64,000 bases of DNA from Thiomonas sp. X19 (GCF_900089495.1 NZ_LT605203.1:3705528-3769527); one strand, 5' to 3'; shown: positions 50,029 through 62,012, counted from the stretch's first letter. Numbers and translations are program-made. Notes: generated from the letters alone by a model not told the origin.

Positions 50029-51132
50029 ATGCGCACGCTGCGTCGCTACCTGTTCCTGCAGATTGCTGCCGCCAGCGGCCTCGTGCTGCTGGTGTTTCTC
50101 GGCCTGCTGTTTATCCTGGACGCGATCAACGAACTCAGCAACAGCAACGCTTCCGCAACGTCCTTCGCGCATACCTTGCTGCTGGTGTCGCTGCAAATGC
50201 CGAGTCGTGCTTACCTGATCCTGCCGATCGCGGCCTTGACCGGAACGGTCTACGTGCTGGCCAGCCTTGCAGCCTCGAGCGAATTCACCGTCATGCGCAT
50301 GTCGGGCTTGAGTCCCCTGCGCGCTTTGCAGCAGCTCTTGGGCATGGGGCTGCTGTTCTCGGTGTTGATTTTTTCCCTGGGAGAGTTCGCCGTGCCGTTG
50401 GCCGAGCGCGCGTCCGCAACCCTGCAAGCCAAGTCCGAAGGCGGGCAATTTGGCGGCACTTCGCTGAGTTCCGGTTTGTGGCTACGCAACCGCCAAAGCG
50501 GACAGGACGACCAGATGATCAATATCCGCAGCGTGTCCGCCAGCGGCGAGCTCCATGACGTGCACATCTACGTACTCGACGGTGCGACGCAACTGGTGCA
50601 AACCATCGACGCCGCCAGCGCGGTCTACCAGAACAGCGGCACCTGGCTGTTGCGTCAGGTGACCTCCATCCGTCTGCCAGGTCAGGCCGGGCAGACGATA
50701 CAGATCAAGCAGCTGGCCGATCTGCCCTGGCAGACCTCGGTCTCTCCCAGCGTGCTGAATGTTCTGCTGTTGAGCCCGGACCATATGTCCGTGGTCGATT
50801 TGTGGCGCTACGTCAACCATCTCCGGGCCAATGGTCAGGCGGTGCAGCGCGACGAAATCGCGCTGTGGCGCAAGCTGCTCTATCCCTTCAGCGCGGTGGT
50901 GATGATGTTGCTGGCGCTGCCCTTCGCTTATCTTCATGCCCGCTCCGGGCAGATCAGTTGGAAGGTGTTCGGCGGCATCATGCTGGGCATCAGCTTCATC
51001 CTGATGAACACGCTCACATCGCGCCTGGGCCTGCTGGCCAGCTGGCCCACCTGGCTGGCCGCCGCCCTGCCCTACATGCTCTACGGCAGCGCGGCCTTGG
51101 GCTATTTCCTCTGGCGGGTTCAATACCGCTGA
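50029..51132 (+). CDS. lptG: LPS export permease LptG
   Basis: This 367-aa partner of LptF begins M-R-T-L-R-R-Y-L-F-L-Q-I. It has L-P-I-A-A-L-T-G-T-V-Y-V-L, the central periplasmic domain, and C-terminal helices with Y-P-F-S-A-V-V-M-M-L-L-A-L-P-F-A-Y. Both subunits are complete. Confidence 0.95.
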   Translation: MRTLRRYLFLQIAAASGLVLLVFLGLLFILDAINELSNSNASATSFAHTLLLVSLQMPSRAYLILPIAALTGTVYVLASLAASSEFTVMRMSGLSPLRALQQLLGMGLLFSVLIFSLGEFAVPLAERASATLQAKSEGGQFGGTSLSSGLWLRNRQSGQDDQMINIRSVSASGELHDVHIYVLDGATQLVQTIDAASAVYQNSGTWLLRQVTSIRLPGQAGQTIQIKQLADLPWQTSVSPSVLNVLLLSPDHMSVVDLWRYVNHLRANGQAVQRDEIALWRKLLYPFSAVVMMLLALPFAYLHARSGQISWKVFGGIMLGISFILMNTLTSRLGLLASWPTWLAAALPYMLYGSAALGYFLWRVQYR

Positions 51133-51180
51133 ACCACGCCCGCACTGCTCCACAACCCGCGCGCCACAGGCCAAGCCGCC

Positions 51181-52125
51181 ATGAATCTGCACCAGTTCCG
51201 CTTCCTGCAAGAGGCCGTACGCCGCAACTTCAACCTGAGCGAAACCGCGCGCGCGCTGTTCACCTCGCAGCCCGGCGTGTCCAAAGCCATCATCGAGCTG
51301 GAAGACGAGCTGGGGGTGGAAATCTTCAGCCGCCACGGCAAGCGCATTCGCAAGCTCACGGCGCCCGGCGAGGAGGTGCTGCGCAGCGTGGAGGTGATTT
51401 TGCGCGAGGTGAACAATCTCAAGCGCATCGGCCAGAACTACGCGGCGCAGGACAGCGGCCAGCTCACCATCGCCGCCACCCACACGCAGGCGCGTTATCG
51501 CCTGCCGCAGGTCATCGCTGAATTCCGTCGGCGTTTTCCACGCGTGCAGGTGCACCTGATCCAGGGCAATCCCGACCAGGTTGCGCACGCCGTGCTGGAG
51601 GAGCGTGCCGATCTCGGCGTGGCCACCGAGAGCCTGGCCGACCATCCCGAACTCATCACCCTGCCTTGCTACGAATGGCAGCATCTGGTGGTGACGCCGC
51701 TCAACCACCCGCTCAACGATGTGGCCGAGCTGTCGCTGGCCGAGCTGGCGCGTCATCCCCTCGTCACCTACGACCCGGCCTTCACCGGGCGCCGCCGCAT
51801 CGACCAGGCTTTCGCCCAGCAGGGCCTGCAACCGCAGATCATGATGGAAGCCATCGACTCCGACGTGCTCAAGACCTATGTCGAACTGGAGCTCGGCGTC
51901 GGGCTGATCGCCGAGATGGCCATCAACCCCGAGCGCGACACCTTGCTGCGCTCCCGTCCCGTGGGGCATTTGTTCGGCCAGAATCTCACGCGCGTGGCCT
52001 TCAAGCGTGGCGTCTACCAGCGCGGTTTTGTCTATGTGCTGACCGAACTGCTGTCGCAGCGCTTGTCGCGCAAACTGGTCGAGCAGGTACTGCGCGGCCA
52101 GAGCGACGAGAATTTTTCCATTTGA
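51181..52125 (+). CDS. CysB-family LysR-type regulator
   Basis: This 314-aa protein has an N-terminal winged helix M-N-L-H-Q-F-R-F-L-Q-E-A-V-R-R-N-F-N-L-S with T-S-Q-P-G-V-S-K-A-I. The effector domain T-H-T-Q-A-R-Y-R-L-P resembles CysB/Cbl, whose cofactors control sulfur assimilation. The gene is followed by an aminotransferase after 20 bp. CysB identity rather than Cbl is probable but not certain. Confidence 0.9.
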   Translation: MNLHQFRFLQEAVRRNFNLSETARALFTSQPGVSKAIIELEDELGVEIFSRHGKRIRKLTAPGEEVLRSVEVILREVNNLKRIGQNYAAQDSGQLTIAATHTQARYRLPQVIAEFRRRFPRVQVHLIQGNPDQVAHAVLEERADLGVATESLADHPELITLPCYEWQHLVVTPLNHPLNDVAELSLAELARHPLVTYDPAFTGRRRIDQAFAQQGLQPQIMMEAIDSDVLKTYVELELGVGLIAEMAINPERDTLLRSRPVGHLFGQNLTRVAFKRGVYQRGFVYVLTELLSQRLSRKLVEQVLRGQSDENFSI

Positions 52126-52145
52126 ACTTTTCACACCCGCCTGCC

Positions 52146-53330
52146 ATGTCCGCCCTTCTCCAGCCCAGGCCCACGTTCGGTCGCAGCCCCGCTTTACGCA
52201 GCCGTCTGCCCAGCGTGGGCACCACCATCTTCACCGTGATGTCGGCACTGGCGCAGCAGCACGGTGCCATCAACCTCGGTCAAGGCTTCCCGGACTTCGA
52301 CCCCGACCCGGCTTTGCTCGACGCCGTGAACGCGGCCATGCGCGCCGGCCACAACCAGTATCCGCCCATGGCCGGCATACCCCAGTTGCGCGAGGCGCTG
52401 GCGGCGAAAATGGCCGATTTGCACGGCGCAAGCTACGACCCCGGGGAGGAGATCACCATCACCGCCGGTGCCACGCAGGCGCTGCTCACGGCCATCCTGG
52501 CGGTGGTGCATCCGGGTGACGAGGTCATCGTGCTCACCCCGGCTTACGACAGCTATGCGCCTGCCATCGAACTGGCGGGCGGCAGCCCGCGTTTCGTGGC
52601 GCTGGATGCCGCGTACCGCCCCGACTTCGACGCCATTGCCGCCGCCATCACGCCGCGCACCCGGGCGCTGCTGGTGAATTCGCCGCACAACCCCAGCGGC
52701 CGCGTCTGGACCCCGGGCGACATGCATCGCCTACGCGACTTGCTGGCTCCAACCGACATCGTGTTGATTGCCGACGAGGTCTACGAGCACATGGTGTTCG
52801 ATGGCCAGCGGCACCACAGCGTGGCCGCCGATCCGGTGCTGGCTGCGCGCAGCTTCGTGGTGTCGAGCTTCGGCAAGACCTACCACGTCACCGGCTGGAA
52901 GGTGGGCATGGTGGCGGCGCCGCGCGAGCTGATGCGCGAGTTCCGCAAGGTGCACCAGTTCAATGTGTTCACGGTCAACACGCCCATGCAGCATGCGCTG
53001 GCCCAGCACTTGCGCGCCCGGCCCGAAGCCCATCAGCAACTGCCCGCGTTCTACCAGGCCAAGCGCGACCGCTTTCGCCAGGGACTTGCCGCCACCAAAT
53101 TGCGCCTGTTGCCTTGCGAAGGCACGTATTTCCAATGCGCCGACTATTCGGCACTGAGCGCTATGCCCGAGGCGGAATTTTGCGAATGGCTGACGCGTGA
53201 CGTGGGCGTCGCCGCCATTCCGCTGTCGGCCTTCCACCCACAGCCGGTGGAGCGGCAGACCGTGCGGTTTTGTTTCGCCAAACGCGAGGCCACGCTCGAC
53301 GCGGCGCTGGAGCGCCTGGCCAAGCTGTAG
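52146..53330 (+). CDS. Pyridoxal-phosphate aminotransferase (methionine aminotransferase-like)
   Basis: This 394-aa fold-type I class I/II enzyme has N-L-G-Q-G-F-P-D-F at the N-terminus, N-S-P-H-N-P-S-G-R (carboxylate binding), A-D-E-V-Y-E-H and S-F-G-K-T-Y-H-V-T-G-W-K (the PLP Lys). The pattern matches YbdL/MtnE-type methionine aminotransferases. It sits after a CysB-family gene, consistent with sulfur amino acid metabolism, though this is inferred. Confidence 0.9.
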   Translation: MSALLQPRPTFGRSPALRSRLPSVGTTIFTVMSALAQQHGAINLGQGFPDFDPDPALLDAVNAAMRAGHNQYPPMAGIPQLREALAAKMADLHGASYDPGEEITITAGATQALLTAILAVVHPGDEVIVLTPAYDSYAPAIELAGGSPRFVALDAAYRPDFDAIAAAITPRTRALLVNSPHNPSGRVWTPGDMHRLRDLLAPTDIVLIADEVYEHMVFDGQRHHSVAADPVLAARSFVVSSFGKTYHVTGWKVGMVAAPRELMREFRKVHQFNVFTVNTPMQHALAQHLRARPEAHQQLPAFYQAKRDRFRQGLAATKLRLLPCEGTYFQCADYSALSAMPEAEFCEWLTRDVGVAAIPLSAFHPQPVERQTVRFCFAKREATLDAALERLAKL

Positions 53331-53334
53331 TGGC

Positions 53335-53934
53335 CTCGGTGTCGCTGCGGGGGTTGGGAACTGGCGGCTGATCCGCCTCAACGCCTGGCGTGTTGGAGGG
53401 GCCTGCAGCCTGCGCCGCATCGGCGCGCGCCGGGCTTGTCGGCGCCACATCCCTTGGCGGCACATCCGCTTGCGCCACCGCAGGGGTTTTCGGCACCGGC
53501 AGATCATCCAGGGTGAAGTCCAGCGGCGCAAGCTCTGGCGGGCCGGAAGCTTGATTGCGGCCAGTGTCTTGTCGTCCGCCGAGCTTGAGCGTGAGCACCA
53601 CGAAAGGCTCGGCCGTGGGCATGGTGGGATCGCACCTGAATGCGCTCCAGACCCGAGCCCTCGTGCTGCACTCGGATCTGCAACTGATCGGCGCGCAGCG
53701 GGTCGGAGCCGGCGTCGGCCTGCACCTGCACGCACCGGGTGGCCAGTTGTTCGCCAGCGTCGAGTTGCACGGGGATGTCGACGCGCAGCTGTTGCCCGAG
53801 AATGGCGTGAACCACGGGCCGGCTCAGCAACAAGGCCTGCGCCAGAGACGGCGCGAGCAGCCAGCCAGCAGCGCCGGCTTCAGCCAGGAATGATGGGCAT
53901 GTCCACGCAAAACATGGATCGGACGATGGTGCAT
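53335..53934 (-). pseudogene. FimV N-terminal-like gene, frameshifted
   Basis: Pieces of one protein appear in three frames on the minus strand: S-W-L-K-P-A-L-L-A-G (start region), then L-L-A-P-S-L-A-Q-A-L-L-L-S-R-P-V-V-H-A-I-L-G-Q-Q-L-R-V-D-I-P-V, then (after E-R-I-Q-V-R) P-T-M-P-T-A-E-P-F-V-V-L-T-L-K-L-G-G. This resembles the signal peptide and N-terminal domain of FimV-like proteins, followed by a Pro/Ala-rich tail that ends at the aminotransferase gene. At least two frameshifts are needed. Sequencing errors cannot be excluded. Confidence 0.55.
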
Positions 53935-54177
53935 GGACAACGACAAAGCGGATAGAAAGGTTGTCTGCGGCGCGGGTTTGGGCGCCGAACTGTGCAGGCT
54001 GACGCCGTATTTATCAGCCAATATCGCGTCAAGAAGGGCTGATTCGCAATGCGCCTGGGAATTTCGTGAACGATTTTGCAAAAATGCGTTTTTTTGCATC
54101 GAGTTTTGCACATGCAGCCTGATCGCGGCGCTTCAGCCTTGAAACTGCCGACCCAAACCTCTCGACACGCGCCGACC

Positions 54178-54918
54178 ATGACCCTATTTCACGATGACAC
54201 CGCGGCGACCGATGGCCGCATCTGCGTGCTCAATCTCCAGCTTGGCACAGCCAGCGCGGCGATGACGCCAGCGATGGCGCATGCCGGCATCGAGGCGCTG
54301 TCCACCACCCTGCGCGACCCGGACATCCACGTCATCGTGCTGACCGGAAGCACTCAGCAGTTCTGCCTGGGTGTGCAAGAGCCAACGCACGAGGTGCGGG
54401 CGGCGCAGGACGAACCCGCCTTCATCGACGCGCTGCACGACTGGCTGCTGGCCCTGCGTGACAGCGACAAACCCATCGTCGCGGCCGTGGAAGGCCAGGC
54501 CAGCGGCGCCGGCCTGGCGCTGGCGTTGGCTTGCGATCTGATCGTCGCCGCCCGCACCGCCCAATTCCTGCTGCCGATGGCGGGCGAAATCGCCGGCAGG
54601 CATGCGGGGGCGTTGTGGCTGGCGGCGCAGCGCCTGCCCCGCGCCGCGCTGGCCGAGTTGTGCCTGCTGGATGGCGGCTTGTCGGCCGAGCGCGCTCACG
54701 CCCTTGGCTTGGCTTGCCGCCTCACGGAGCCTGGCATGGCGCTGCACATGGCCTTGCAACTCGCCCGGCCGCTGGCCCAGCACGCGCTCATGGAACTGGG
54801 TGGCGTCGAGCAGCACATGGCGCTTGTTGAAAGCCGGCCCTTGCACGAAGTCCTGGCTGACGAACGCGGGCGCTGGTTACGCCGCCGCGCCCTGGCGCCA
54901 ACACCCGGGCGCCCATAG
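54178..54918 (+). CDS. Enoyl-CoA hydratase/isomerase-family protein
   Basis: This 246-aa crotonase-fold protein has the oxyanion-hole segment V-E-G-Q-A-S-G-A-G-L-A-L-A-L-A-C-D-L-I-V, with S-G-A-G in place of the usual G-G-G. The catalytic Glu pair is not obvious. The enzyme may therefore be an isomerase, hydratase or a divergent member; the substrate is unknown. Confidence 0.8.
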   Translation: MTLFHDDTAATDGRICVLNLQLGTASAAMTPAMAHAGIEALSTTLRDPDIHVIVLTGSTQQFCLGVQEPTHEVRAAQDEPAFIDALHDWLLALRDSDKPIVAAVEGQASGAGLALALACDLIVAARTAQFLLPMAGEIAGRHAGALWLAAQRLPRAALAELCLLDGGLSAERAHALGLACRLTEPGMALHMALQLARPLAQHALMELGGVEQHMALVESRPLHEVLADERGRWLRRRALAPTPGRP

Positions 54919-55066
54919 CTCCCGGCAGGCGCGACGCGCGGGCCTGCATGGCGTCAAACAGCGTGGCACTTGAGCCGCCCTGCAAGATTCGCGATGCGGC
55001 GCAACAATAAGGCCATCAGCGGCCGATGGGGCTGCTGCCCGCGGACACACCAACCCACGGCCCGCC

Positions 55067-55759
55067 ATGATCGACCTCTATTCCTGGCCCACCCCCAACG
55101 GCCACAAAGTGCACATCCTGCTGGAGGAACTCGGCCTTTCCTACCGCGTCCACGGTGTCAACATCGGCACCGGCGAGCAGTTCAAACCCGAGTTCCTGCG
55201 CATCAGCCCCAACAACAAGATTCCGGCCCTGGTCGACCCTGACGGACCCGGCGGCGAATCCATCACCTTGTTCGAATCGGGCGCGATGCTCATCTACCTC
55301 GCTGAAAAAACCGGGCGCTTCCTGCCTGCATCCGGCGCCGCGCGCTACACCACCTTGCAGTGGCTGATGTGGCAGATGGGCGGGCTCGGCCCCATGCTGG
55401 GCCAGGCGCATCATTTCCGCATTTACGCCCCGGAGAAAATCGACTACGCCGTCGGCCGCTACACCAATGAGGCGAAGCGCTTGTACGGCGTGATGGACGC
55501 GCGCCTGGCCAACTGCGCCTATCTGGCGGGCGACGACTACACCATCGCCGACATGGCCGCGTTTCCCTGGTGCCGCAGCGCCAATAACCAGGGCGTTGAC
55601 TGGGCCGACTACCCGCATGCCGAGCGCTGGTTCGACGCCATTGCCGCCCGGCCTGCGGTGCAGCGAGGCGTGGCCGTGTTGGCCGAGCAGCGCAAGCCAC
55701 TGCTCGACGATCAGGCGCGCCAGAACCTGTTCGGCGCGGCACAATACCAACAGCGCTGA
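55067..55759 (+). CDS. Glutathione S-transferase family protein (YfcG/Nu-like)
   Basis: This 230-aa protein has a thioredoxin-like N-terminal domain (Y-S-W-P-T-P-N-G-H-K-V-H-I-L-L-E-E) with the T-P-N-G active-site region of YfcG/YghU-type GSTs, then K-I-P-A-L-V and E-S-G-A-M-L-I-Y-L-A-E-K. The C-terminal helical domain contains Y-T-I-A-D-M-A-A-F-P-W. These enzymes reduce disulfides or organic peroxides with glutathione. Confidence 0.9.
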   Translation: MIDLYSWPTPNGHKVHILLEELGLSYRVHGVNIGTGEQFKPEFLRISPNNKIPALVDPDGPGGESITLFESGAMLIYLAEKTGRFLPASGAARYTTLQWLMWQMGGLGPMLGQAHHFRIYAPEKIDYAVGRYTNEAKRLYGVMDARLANCAYLAGDDYTIADMAAFPWCRSANNQGVDWADYPHAERWFDAIAARPAVQRGVAVLAEQRKPLLDDQARQNLFGAAQYQQR

Positions 55760-55868
55760 ACCCGCGCGAATCGAACGGCGGCGACCCCGGCGCCGGATCG
55801 CGCCGTGCATGCCCCGCAGCGCACGCAGCCGCGTGCAAACCCCAATTTGCCCTTGATCTGGAACCCTC

Positions 55869-56762
55869 ATGAAACTCGTGCGATATGGCCCTTCGGGACG
55901 TGAACAACCCGGCCTCATCGACGCCCAAGGCCGTCTGCGCAGCCTGCGCGGGGTGGTGAACGACATCGGCCCCGAGGTCTACGGCGCGAAGGGCCAGCGC
56001 GCCCTGCGCAAACTCGATGTCGATGCCTTGCCGCGCGTGGCGGGCCAGCCCCGGCTGGGGGTGCCGTTTGTGGGCATCGGCAAGTTCATCGCCATCGGTC
56101 TGAACTACCGCGACCATGCGGCGGAAGCCAAGCAGGCCATTCCGACCGAGCCCATCGTGTTCAACAAATGGACCACCTGCATCACCGGGCCGTTCGATGC
56201 CATCGAACATCCGCCGCATTCCACGCGCATGGACTGGGAGGTCGAACTCGGCGTGGTCATCGGCCGCGAGGCCCGCTATGTCGGCGTGGCCGAGGCGCTG
56301 GGTTTCGTCGCCGGCTATTGCACCGTGCACGATGTCTCGGAGCGTCAGTTCCAGTTCGAGCGCGGCAGCCAGTGGGACAAGTCCAAGGGGCTGGACAGCT
56401 TCGGCCCGGTCGGCCCCTGGCTCGTCACCGCCGACGAAGTGCCCGAGCCGCAAGCCCTGGCGCTGCACCTGGACGTCAACGGCGAGCGCATGCAGAGCGG
56501 CCATACGCGCGACATGATTTTTTCCGTCGCCCAGATCGTCAGCTACCTCAGTCACTTCATGACCCTGCGCCCCGGCGACCTCATCGCCACCGGCACCCCA
56601 CCCGGCGTGGGCATGGGCAAACAGCCACCGCGCTATTTGCGGCCCGGCGATGTGGTCGCGCTCGAAGTGCAGGGACTGGGCGCGCAGCGGCAGGTGGTGG
56701 TGGCGTCGAAGCACAAGGTTGCCGCCGACGCGGAGAAACTGGTCCCAAGCGCCCGCGCTTGA
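55869..56762 (+). CDS. Fumarylacetoacetate hydrolase family protein
   Basis: This 297-aa member has I-A-I-G-L-N-Y-R-D-H-A-A-E, E-P-I-V-F-N-K-W, D-W-E-V-E-L-G-V-V-I-G (metal ligands), F-V-A-G-Y-C-T-V-H-D-V-S-E-R and G-T-P-P-G-V-G-M-G. Relatives are acylpyruvate hydrolases, ureidoglycolate lyases or aromatic-catabolism hydrolases. The three neighbouring genes (hydratase, GST, FAH) could form a small catabolic group; the substrate is unknown. Confidence 0.9.
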   Translation: MKLVRYGPSGREQPGLIDAQGRLRSLRGVVNDIGPEVYGAKGQRALRKLDVDALPRVAGQPRLGVPFVGIGKFIAIGLNYRDHAAEAKQAIPTEPIVFNKWTTCITGPFDAIEHPPHSTRMDWEVELGVVIGREARYVGVAEALGFVAGYCTVHDVSERQFQFERGSQWDKSKGLDSFGPVGPWLVTADEVPEPQALALHLDVNGERMQSGHTRDMIFSVAQIVSYLSHFMTLRPGDLIATGTPPGVGMGKQPPRYLRPGDVVALEVQGLGAQRQVVVASKHKVAADAEKLVPSARA

Positions 56763-56783
56763 AACCCAAGCCACATGCAAAAA

Positions 56784-56807
56784 GCCCGGATGCGCATGCA
56801 TCCGGGC
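56784..56807 (-). terminator. Terminator between FAH gene and permease
   Basis: GCCCGGATGC/GCATCCGGGC stem; on the minus strand it is followed by TTTTTG. It serves the permease gene (minus, stop at 56856) and may also end the FAH transcript. Confidence 0.75.
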
Positions 56808-56855
56808 CAGTTCAGGGTGATATGCAATCCGTTGCGTCGGATGCGTTTTGTGGAA

Positions 56856-58505
56856 TCAATCCGGCACGTCGCTGCCCGTCAATTCAGGCTCGCCGACGAG
56901 CAGTGCGGCGCGCGCCTCCTCCGGCTCGGGCAGGCCGCTGATCACGGCCACGCCGATGATGATGAAGCTCAGGATCACCACCAGGCCCATGCCTTCATTG
57001 AAGGTGAAGGTGCCATTGCCGCCAATGGGATTTGCCGGCCCCGTATAGGTGATGGCCCACATGCCGAGAAAATACGGGAACAGCCACCACGCGCTTTTCC
57101 AGTGCAACTGGCCGGCACGGCCCGCGACCGCCTGGGCGATGACATAGAGCACGAAGATCACCGCCAGGGCGCCGAACAGGAAGTTGTCGGTGCCCGCGCC
57201 GGACCAGAAGATGATGAAGTTGGCGGCAATGAAGGCCAGCGGCGCCCACAGCCAGGCACCCTTGAGGGTGAAGGGACGCGGATGCGTGCCTAGCGGCAGG
57301 GTGCGGCGCAGCGTCAGCAGGCAAACCGGACCCACGCCATAGGCCAGCACCGCGGCCGATGAAATGAAGGTGACGATTTTTTGCCAGGAGGGGAACGGCA
57401 GGAAGAACAACAGGCCGACGATCCAGGTGATCCACAAACCCACCGATGGCGCACCTTTGGAATTGAGCTTGGCGAACCAGGGCAGCGACAGGCCGTCCTT
57501 GCCGGTGGCGTAGACCACGCGCGCCGTGGTGCCGCCGTAAACCAGGCCGGTGCCTGCAGGGGACACCACCGCGTCGATATACAGCAGCGCCGCCAGCCAG
57601 CTCAAGCCGAGAATGGTGGCCAGACCCGCGAAGGGGCCGGAAGCGCCGGTGAAGGTCACCTTGGCCCAGCCGTTGGCAATGTCGGCGGGGTTCAGGGCGC
57701 CGATGAAAGCCACTTCCAGCAGAACAAAAATGATCCCGGCGATGAGCACCGAGCCGACGATGGCGATGGGCACGTCGCGCTGTGGGTTTTTCGCCTCGCC
57801 CGACAGCTCGATGGCCTGGCGAAAGCCGAGGTAGCTGAAGACGATGCCGGAGGTGGCGATGGTCGAGATCGTGCCCTGCACGCCCATGGGCGCAAAGCCC
57901 TGCGAGGTGAAGTTGCCGCTGTGGAACGACGACACCATCAGCATGATGATGGCGAGAATGGGGACGATCAGCTTCCAGATCATCATGGTGTTGCCCACCC
58001 GCAGCAGCATGCGCACACCCATGGCGTTGATCAGCACGAACACGCCCAGCAGCACGACGCTGGCGGCCATGCCCTCGGGGGTGAGCAACTGGGTCTTGGC
58101 GTTGACGAAACCGGGCAGGTAGTTGTTGGCGTAAGTCACCACCGCCAGCACCTCGGCCGGCGCCACGGTCACGTAGCCGAGAAACACCACCCAACTCATC
58201 ACCGCCGCCGTGAGGCTGCCGTGACTGAGCTTGGGGAAGGTGATGACCGCACCCATGCCCGGAAAGGCGCTGGTGAGTTCGGCGTTGACGAAGGCGAGCA
58301 ACAAAATGGCAACGCCACCGATGGCCCAGGACAAGATGCTCGATGGCCCCGCCTGCTGTGCGGCCGTCATCGGCGCGAACAACCAGCCCGAGCCGATGAT
58401 GGCGGTCAGACTGGCGAACAGCAGGCTCCAGATGCCCGCCTCCTTGTGAATCTTGCTGCGTTGGGTCTTGGGCGGGGTTGCCGCGCCGAGTGGAACACTG
58501 GCCAT
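56856..58505 (-). CDS. APC-family amino acid permease
   Basis: This 549-aa inner-membrane transporter has about 12-13 helices. The first helix region E-A-G-I-W-S-L-L-F-A-S-L-T-A-I-I-G-S-G-W-L-F is the APC signature, with G-S-G-W in place of G-S-G-I; F-V-N-A-E-L and G-F-R-Q-A-I-E-L-S-G-E-A follow. It is similar to aspartate/proton symporter-type members; the substrate is not certain. Confidence 0.88.
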   Translation of the reverse strand: MASVPLGAATPPKTQRSKIHKEAGIWSLLFASLTAIIGSGWLFAPMTAAQQAGPSSILSWAIGGVAILLLAFVNAELTSAFPGMGAVITFPKLSHGSLTAAVMSWVVFLGYVTVAPAEVLAVVTYANNYLPGFVNAKTQLLTPEGMAASVVLLGVFVLINAMGVRMLLRVGNTMMIWKLIVPILAIIMLMVSSFHSGNFTSQGFAPMGVQGTISTIATSGIVFSYLGFRQAIELSGEAKNPQRDVPIAIVGSVLIAGIIFVLLEVAFIGALNPADIANGWAKVTFTGASGPFAGLATILGLSWLAALLYIDAVVSPAGTGLVYGGTTARVVYATGKDGLSLPWFAKLNSKGAPSVGLWITWIVGLLFFLPFPSWQKIVTFISSAAVLAYGVGPVCLLTLRRTLPLGTHPRPFTLKGAWLWAPLAFIAANFIIFWSGAGTDNFLFGALAVIFVLYVIAQAVAGRAGQLHWKSAWWLFPYFLGMWAITYTGPANPIGGNGTFTFNEGMGLVVILSFIIIGVAVISGLPEPEEARAALLVGEPELTGSDVPD

Positions 58506-58521
58506 GGTGATCTCCGTTTGA

Positions 58522-58609
58522 GTACGCCCCCAAGGGCGTGGCTTTCCGACGCCCCACCCCCGAGGGGGCCAAGAAATCAGGGGAACGGCCCCGCGTTTTC
58601 TTGAGGGGA
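58522..58609. repeat. Intergenic repeat element
   Basis: ACGCCCCCAAGGGCGT stem, then CCACCCCCGAGGGGGCC, AAGAAA and GAACGGCCCCGCGTTTTCT. Block order matches the insert in rdgB at 36617-36695. It lies in the leader of the permease gene. Confidence 0.55.
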
Positions 58610-58790
58610 TGGCTCGCAGTCGTCGCGAACTTCATTGGTGTCTGACATTTGTATTCCAATTGGCCGCTTTTGCCCGTGAGCAAACGTAAGACGCGAAGCG
58701 AGATACAACATGCGCCGCTCCGTTGCGCGCATTCAGCGCACAAACCCCGCACCGGCCGAGACGAAGCCTGGGCCTTGCTAGGCTTGCGGC

Positions 58791-60612
<1,822 letters not shown>

Positions 60613-60641
<29 letters not shown>

Positions 60642-61602
60642 CCGGCCCGCCGCTGCGCGTTTTCCAAAGCGAAAACAGCGCGCCCGCAGCGAGCAAACCG
60701 AATGTCACCGCCAGGCTCAGCGCCGAAGGCACCTTGCCCCACAACTCACCGGCGACGATCTTGCCGCCGATGAAAACCAGCACCAACGCCAGCGCGTATT
60801 TAAGGTAAGCAAAGCGGTGCAGGATGGCGGCTAGCGCGAAATACAGCGCGCGCAGGCCAAGGATGGCAAAGATATTGCTCGTATAGACCACGAACGGGTC
60901 GGTGGTGACGGCGAACACCGCCGGCACGCTGTCCACCGCGAACACCAGATCGGCCAGTTCCACCGTCACCAGCGCGAGCAAAAGCGGTGTGGCGTGCGGC
61001 TTGAGCCGTCCCGCCGCATCGGGCAGCCGCACCCAGAATCGCTCGCCGTGCAGCGTCGGAGCGATCGGCAGCCAGCGCCGCATCAGCGCCAACAGGGGGT
61101 TGCGCATGGGGTCAGGGACGTGATCGGCCACCCAGAGCATGCGCAGCCCGGTGTAGACCAGGAAGGCGGCAAACAGGTAGAGCACCCAGTGGAACTGCGT
61201 CACCAACGCCGCGCCCGCGCCAATGAGAATGGCGCGCAACACGAGCACACCCAGAATGCCCCAGAGCAACACCCGGTGCTGCAAGCCGCGAGGAATGGCG
61301 AAGGCGGCGAACACCAGCGAGATGACGAACACGTTGTCGAGCGACAGACTCTTTTCCACCGCGTAGGCGGTGAAGTAATCCATCCCGGCCTGCGCGCCTT
61401 CGAGCCACCACAGCCAGGCGCCGAACGCCACGGCCACGGCGATGTAGCCGGCAGACAGCCACAGGCTCTCGCTCACGCTGATGTCGCCGCCGTCGCGGTG
61501 CAACACACCCAGGTCGAAAGCCAGCAGGCTGATGACAATGCCGCCGAAGGCCAGCCACAGCCAGACGGCATGGCCGAGAAAGGAGGTGGTGAGCAGGTCC
61601 AT
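60613..61602 (-). CDS. TerC-family membrane protein
   Basis: This 329-aa protein of the TerC/Alx family has about eight helices. It shows E-K-S-L-S-L-D-N-V-F-V-I-S-L-V and A-V-D-S-V-P-A-V-F-A-V-T-T-D-P-F-V-V-Y-T-S-N, the conserved acidic segments proposed for Mn2+ or metal export. M-D-L-L-T-T at 61602 is the natural start. Confidence 0.92.
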
Positions 61603-61682
61603 GAAAGTTGTCGCCAAGGCCGGAAATCGATGAAAAAACGGAGGCTCACGCCCCCGCAAATGACCGCAGGAAGGAGCGCGGG

Positions 61683-62012
61683 TCAATCAAAATCGAACGA
61701 CTCTGACCACATGGATTTGCGCTTGCGTCCCGGGTCAACATAGCGTGCATCATGCCCGTGATGACCGAAATCGCTGTCCGCGAAATCGGGCTGGCGCGGT
61801 TGACCGGTACGATCGGGACCAAGCGGTGCCGAGGTCTGCGCAGCAGCCATCCGCTGCGGCAAAGGACCTTGTTCGATCGCAGCACGCTCGAGGATTTTTT
61901 CGAGTTCCCCGCGATCGAGCCACACGCCACGGCATTTCGGACAATAGTCGATCCCGATGCCATGGCGCTCGGCCATCACCAGCCGGGTTTCAAAGCAATG
62001 CCGGCATTGCAT
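61683..62012 (-). CDS. TFIIB-type zinc-ribbon protein
   Basis: This 109-aa protein has two C-x-x-C pairs (C-R-H-C and C-P-K-C) around A-E-R-H-G-I-G-I-D-Y, followed by R-G-V-W-L-D-R-G-E-L-E-K-I, the zf-TFIIB signature. The rest is low-complexity, ending K-R-K-S-M-W-S-E-S-F-D-F-D. ATG 62012 (GGAG upstream) is preferred to longer frames. The role is unknown. Confidence 0.88.
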   Translation of the reverse strand: MQCRHCFETRLVMAERHGIGIDYCPKCRGVWLDRGELEKILERAAIEQGPLPQRMAAAQTSAPLGPDRTGQPRQPDFADSDFGHHGHDARYVDPGRKRKSMWSESFDFD

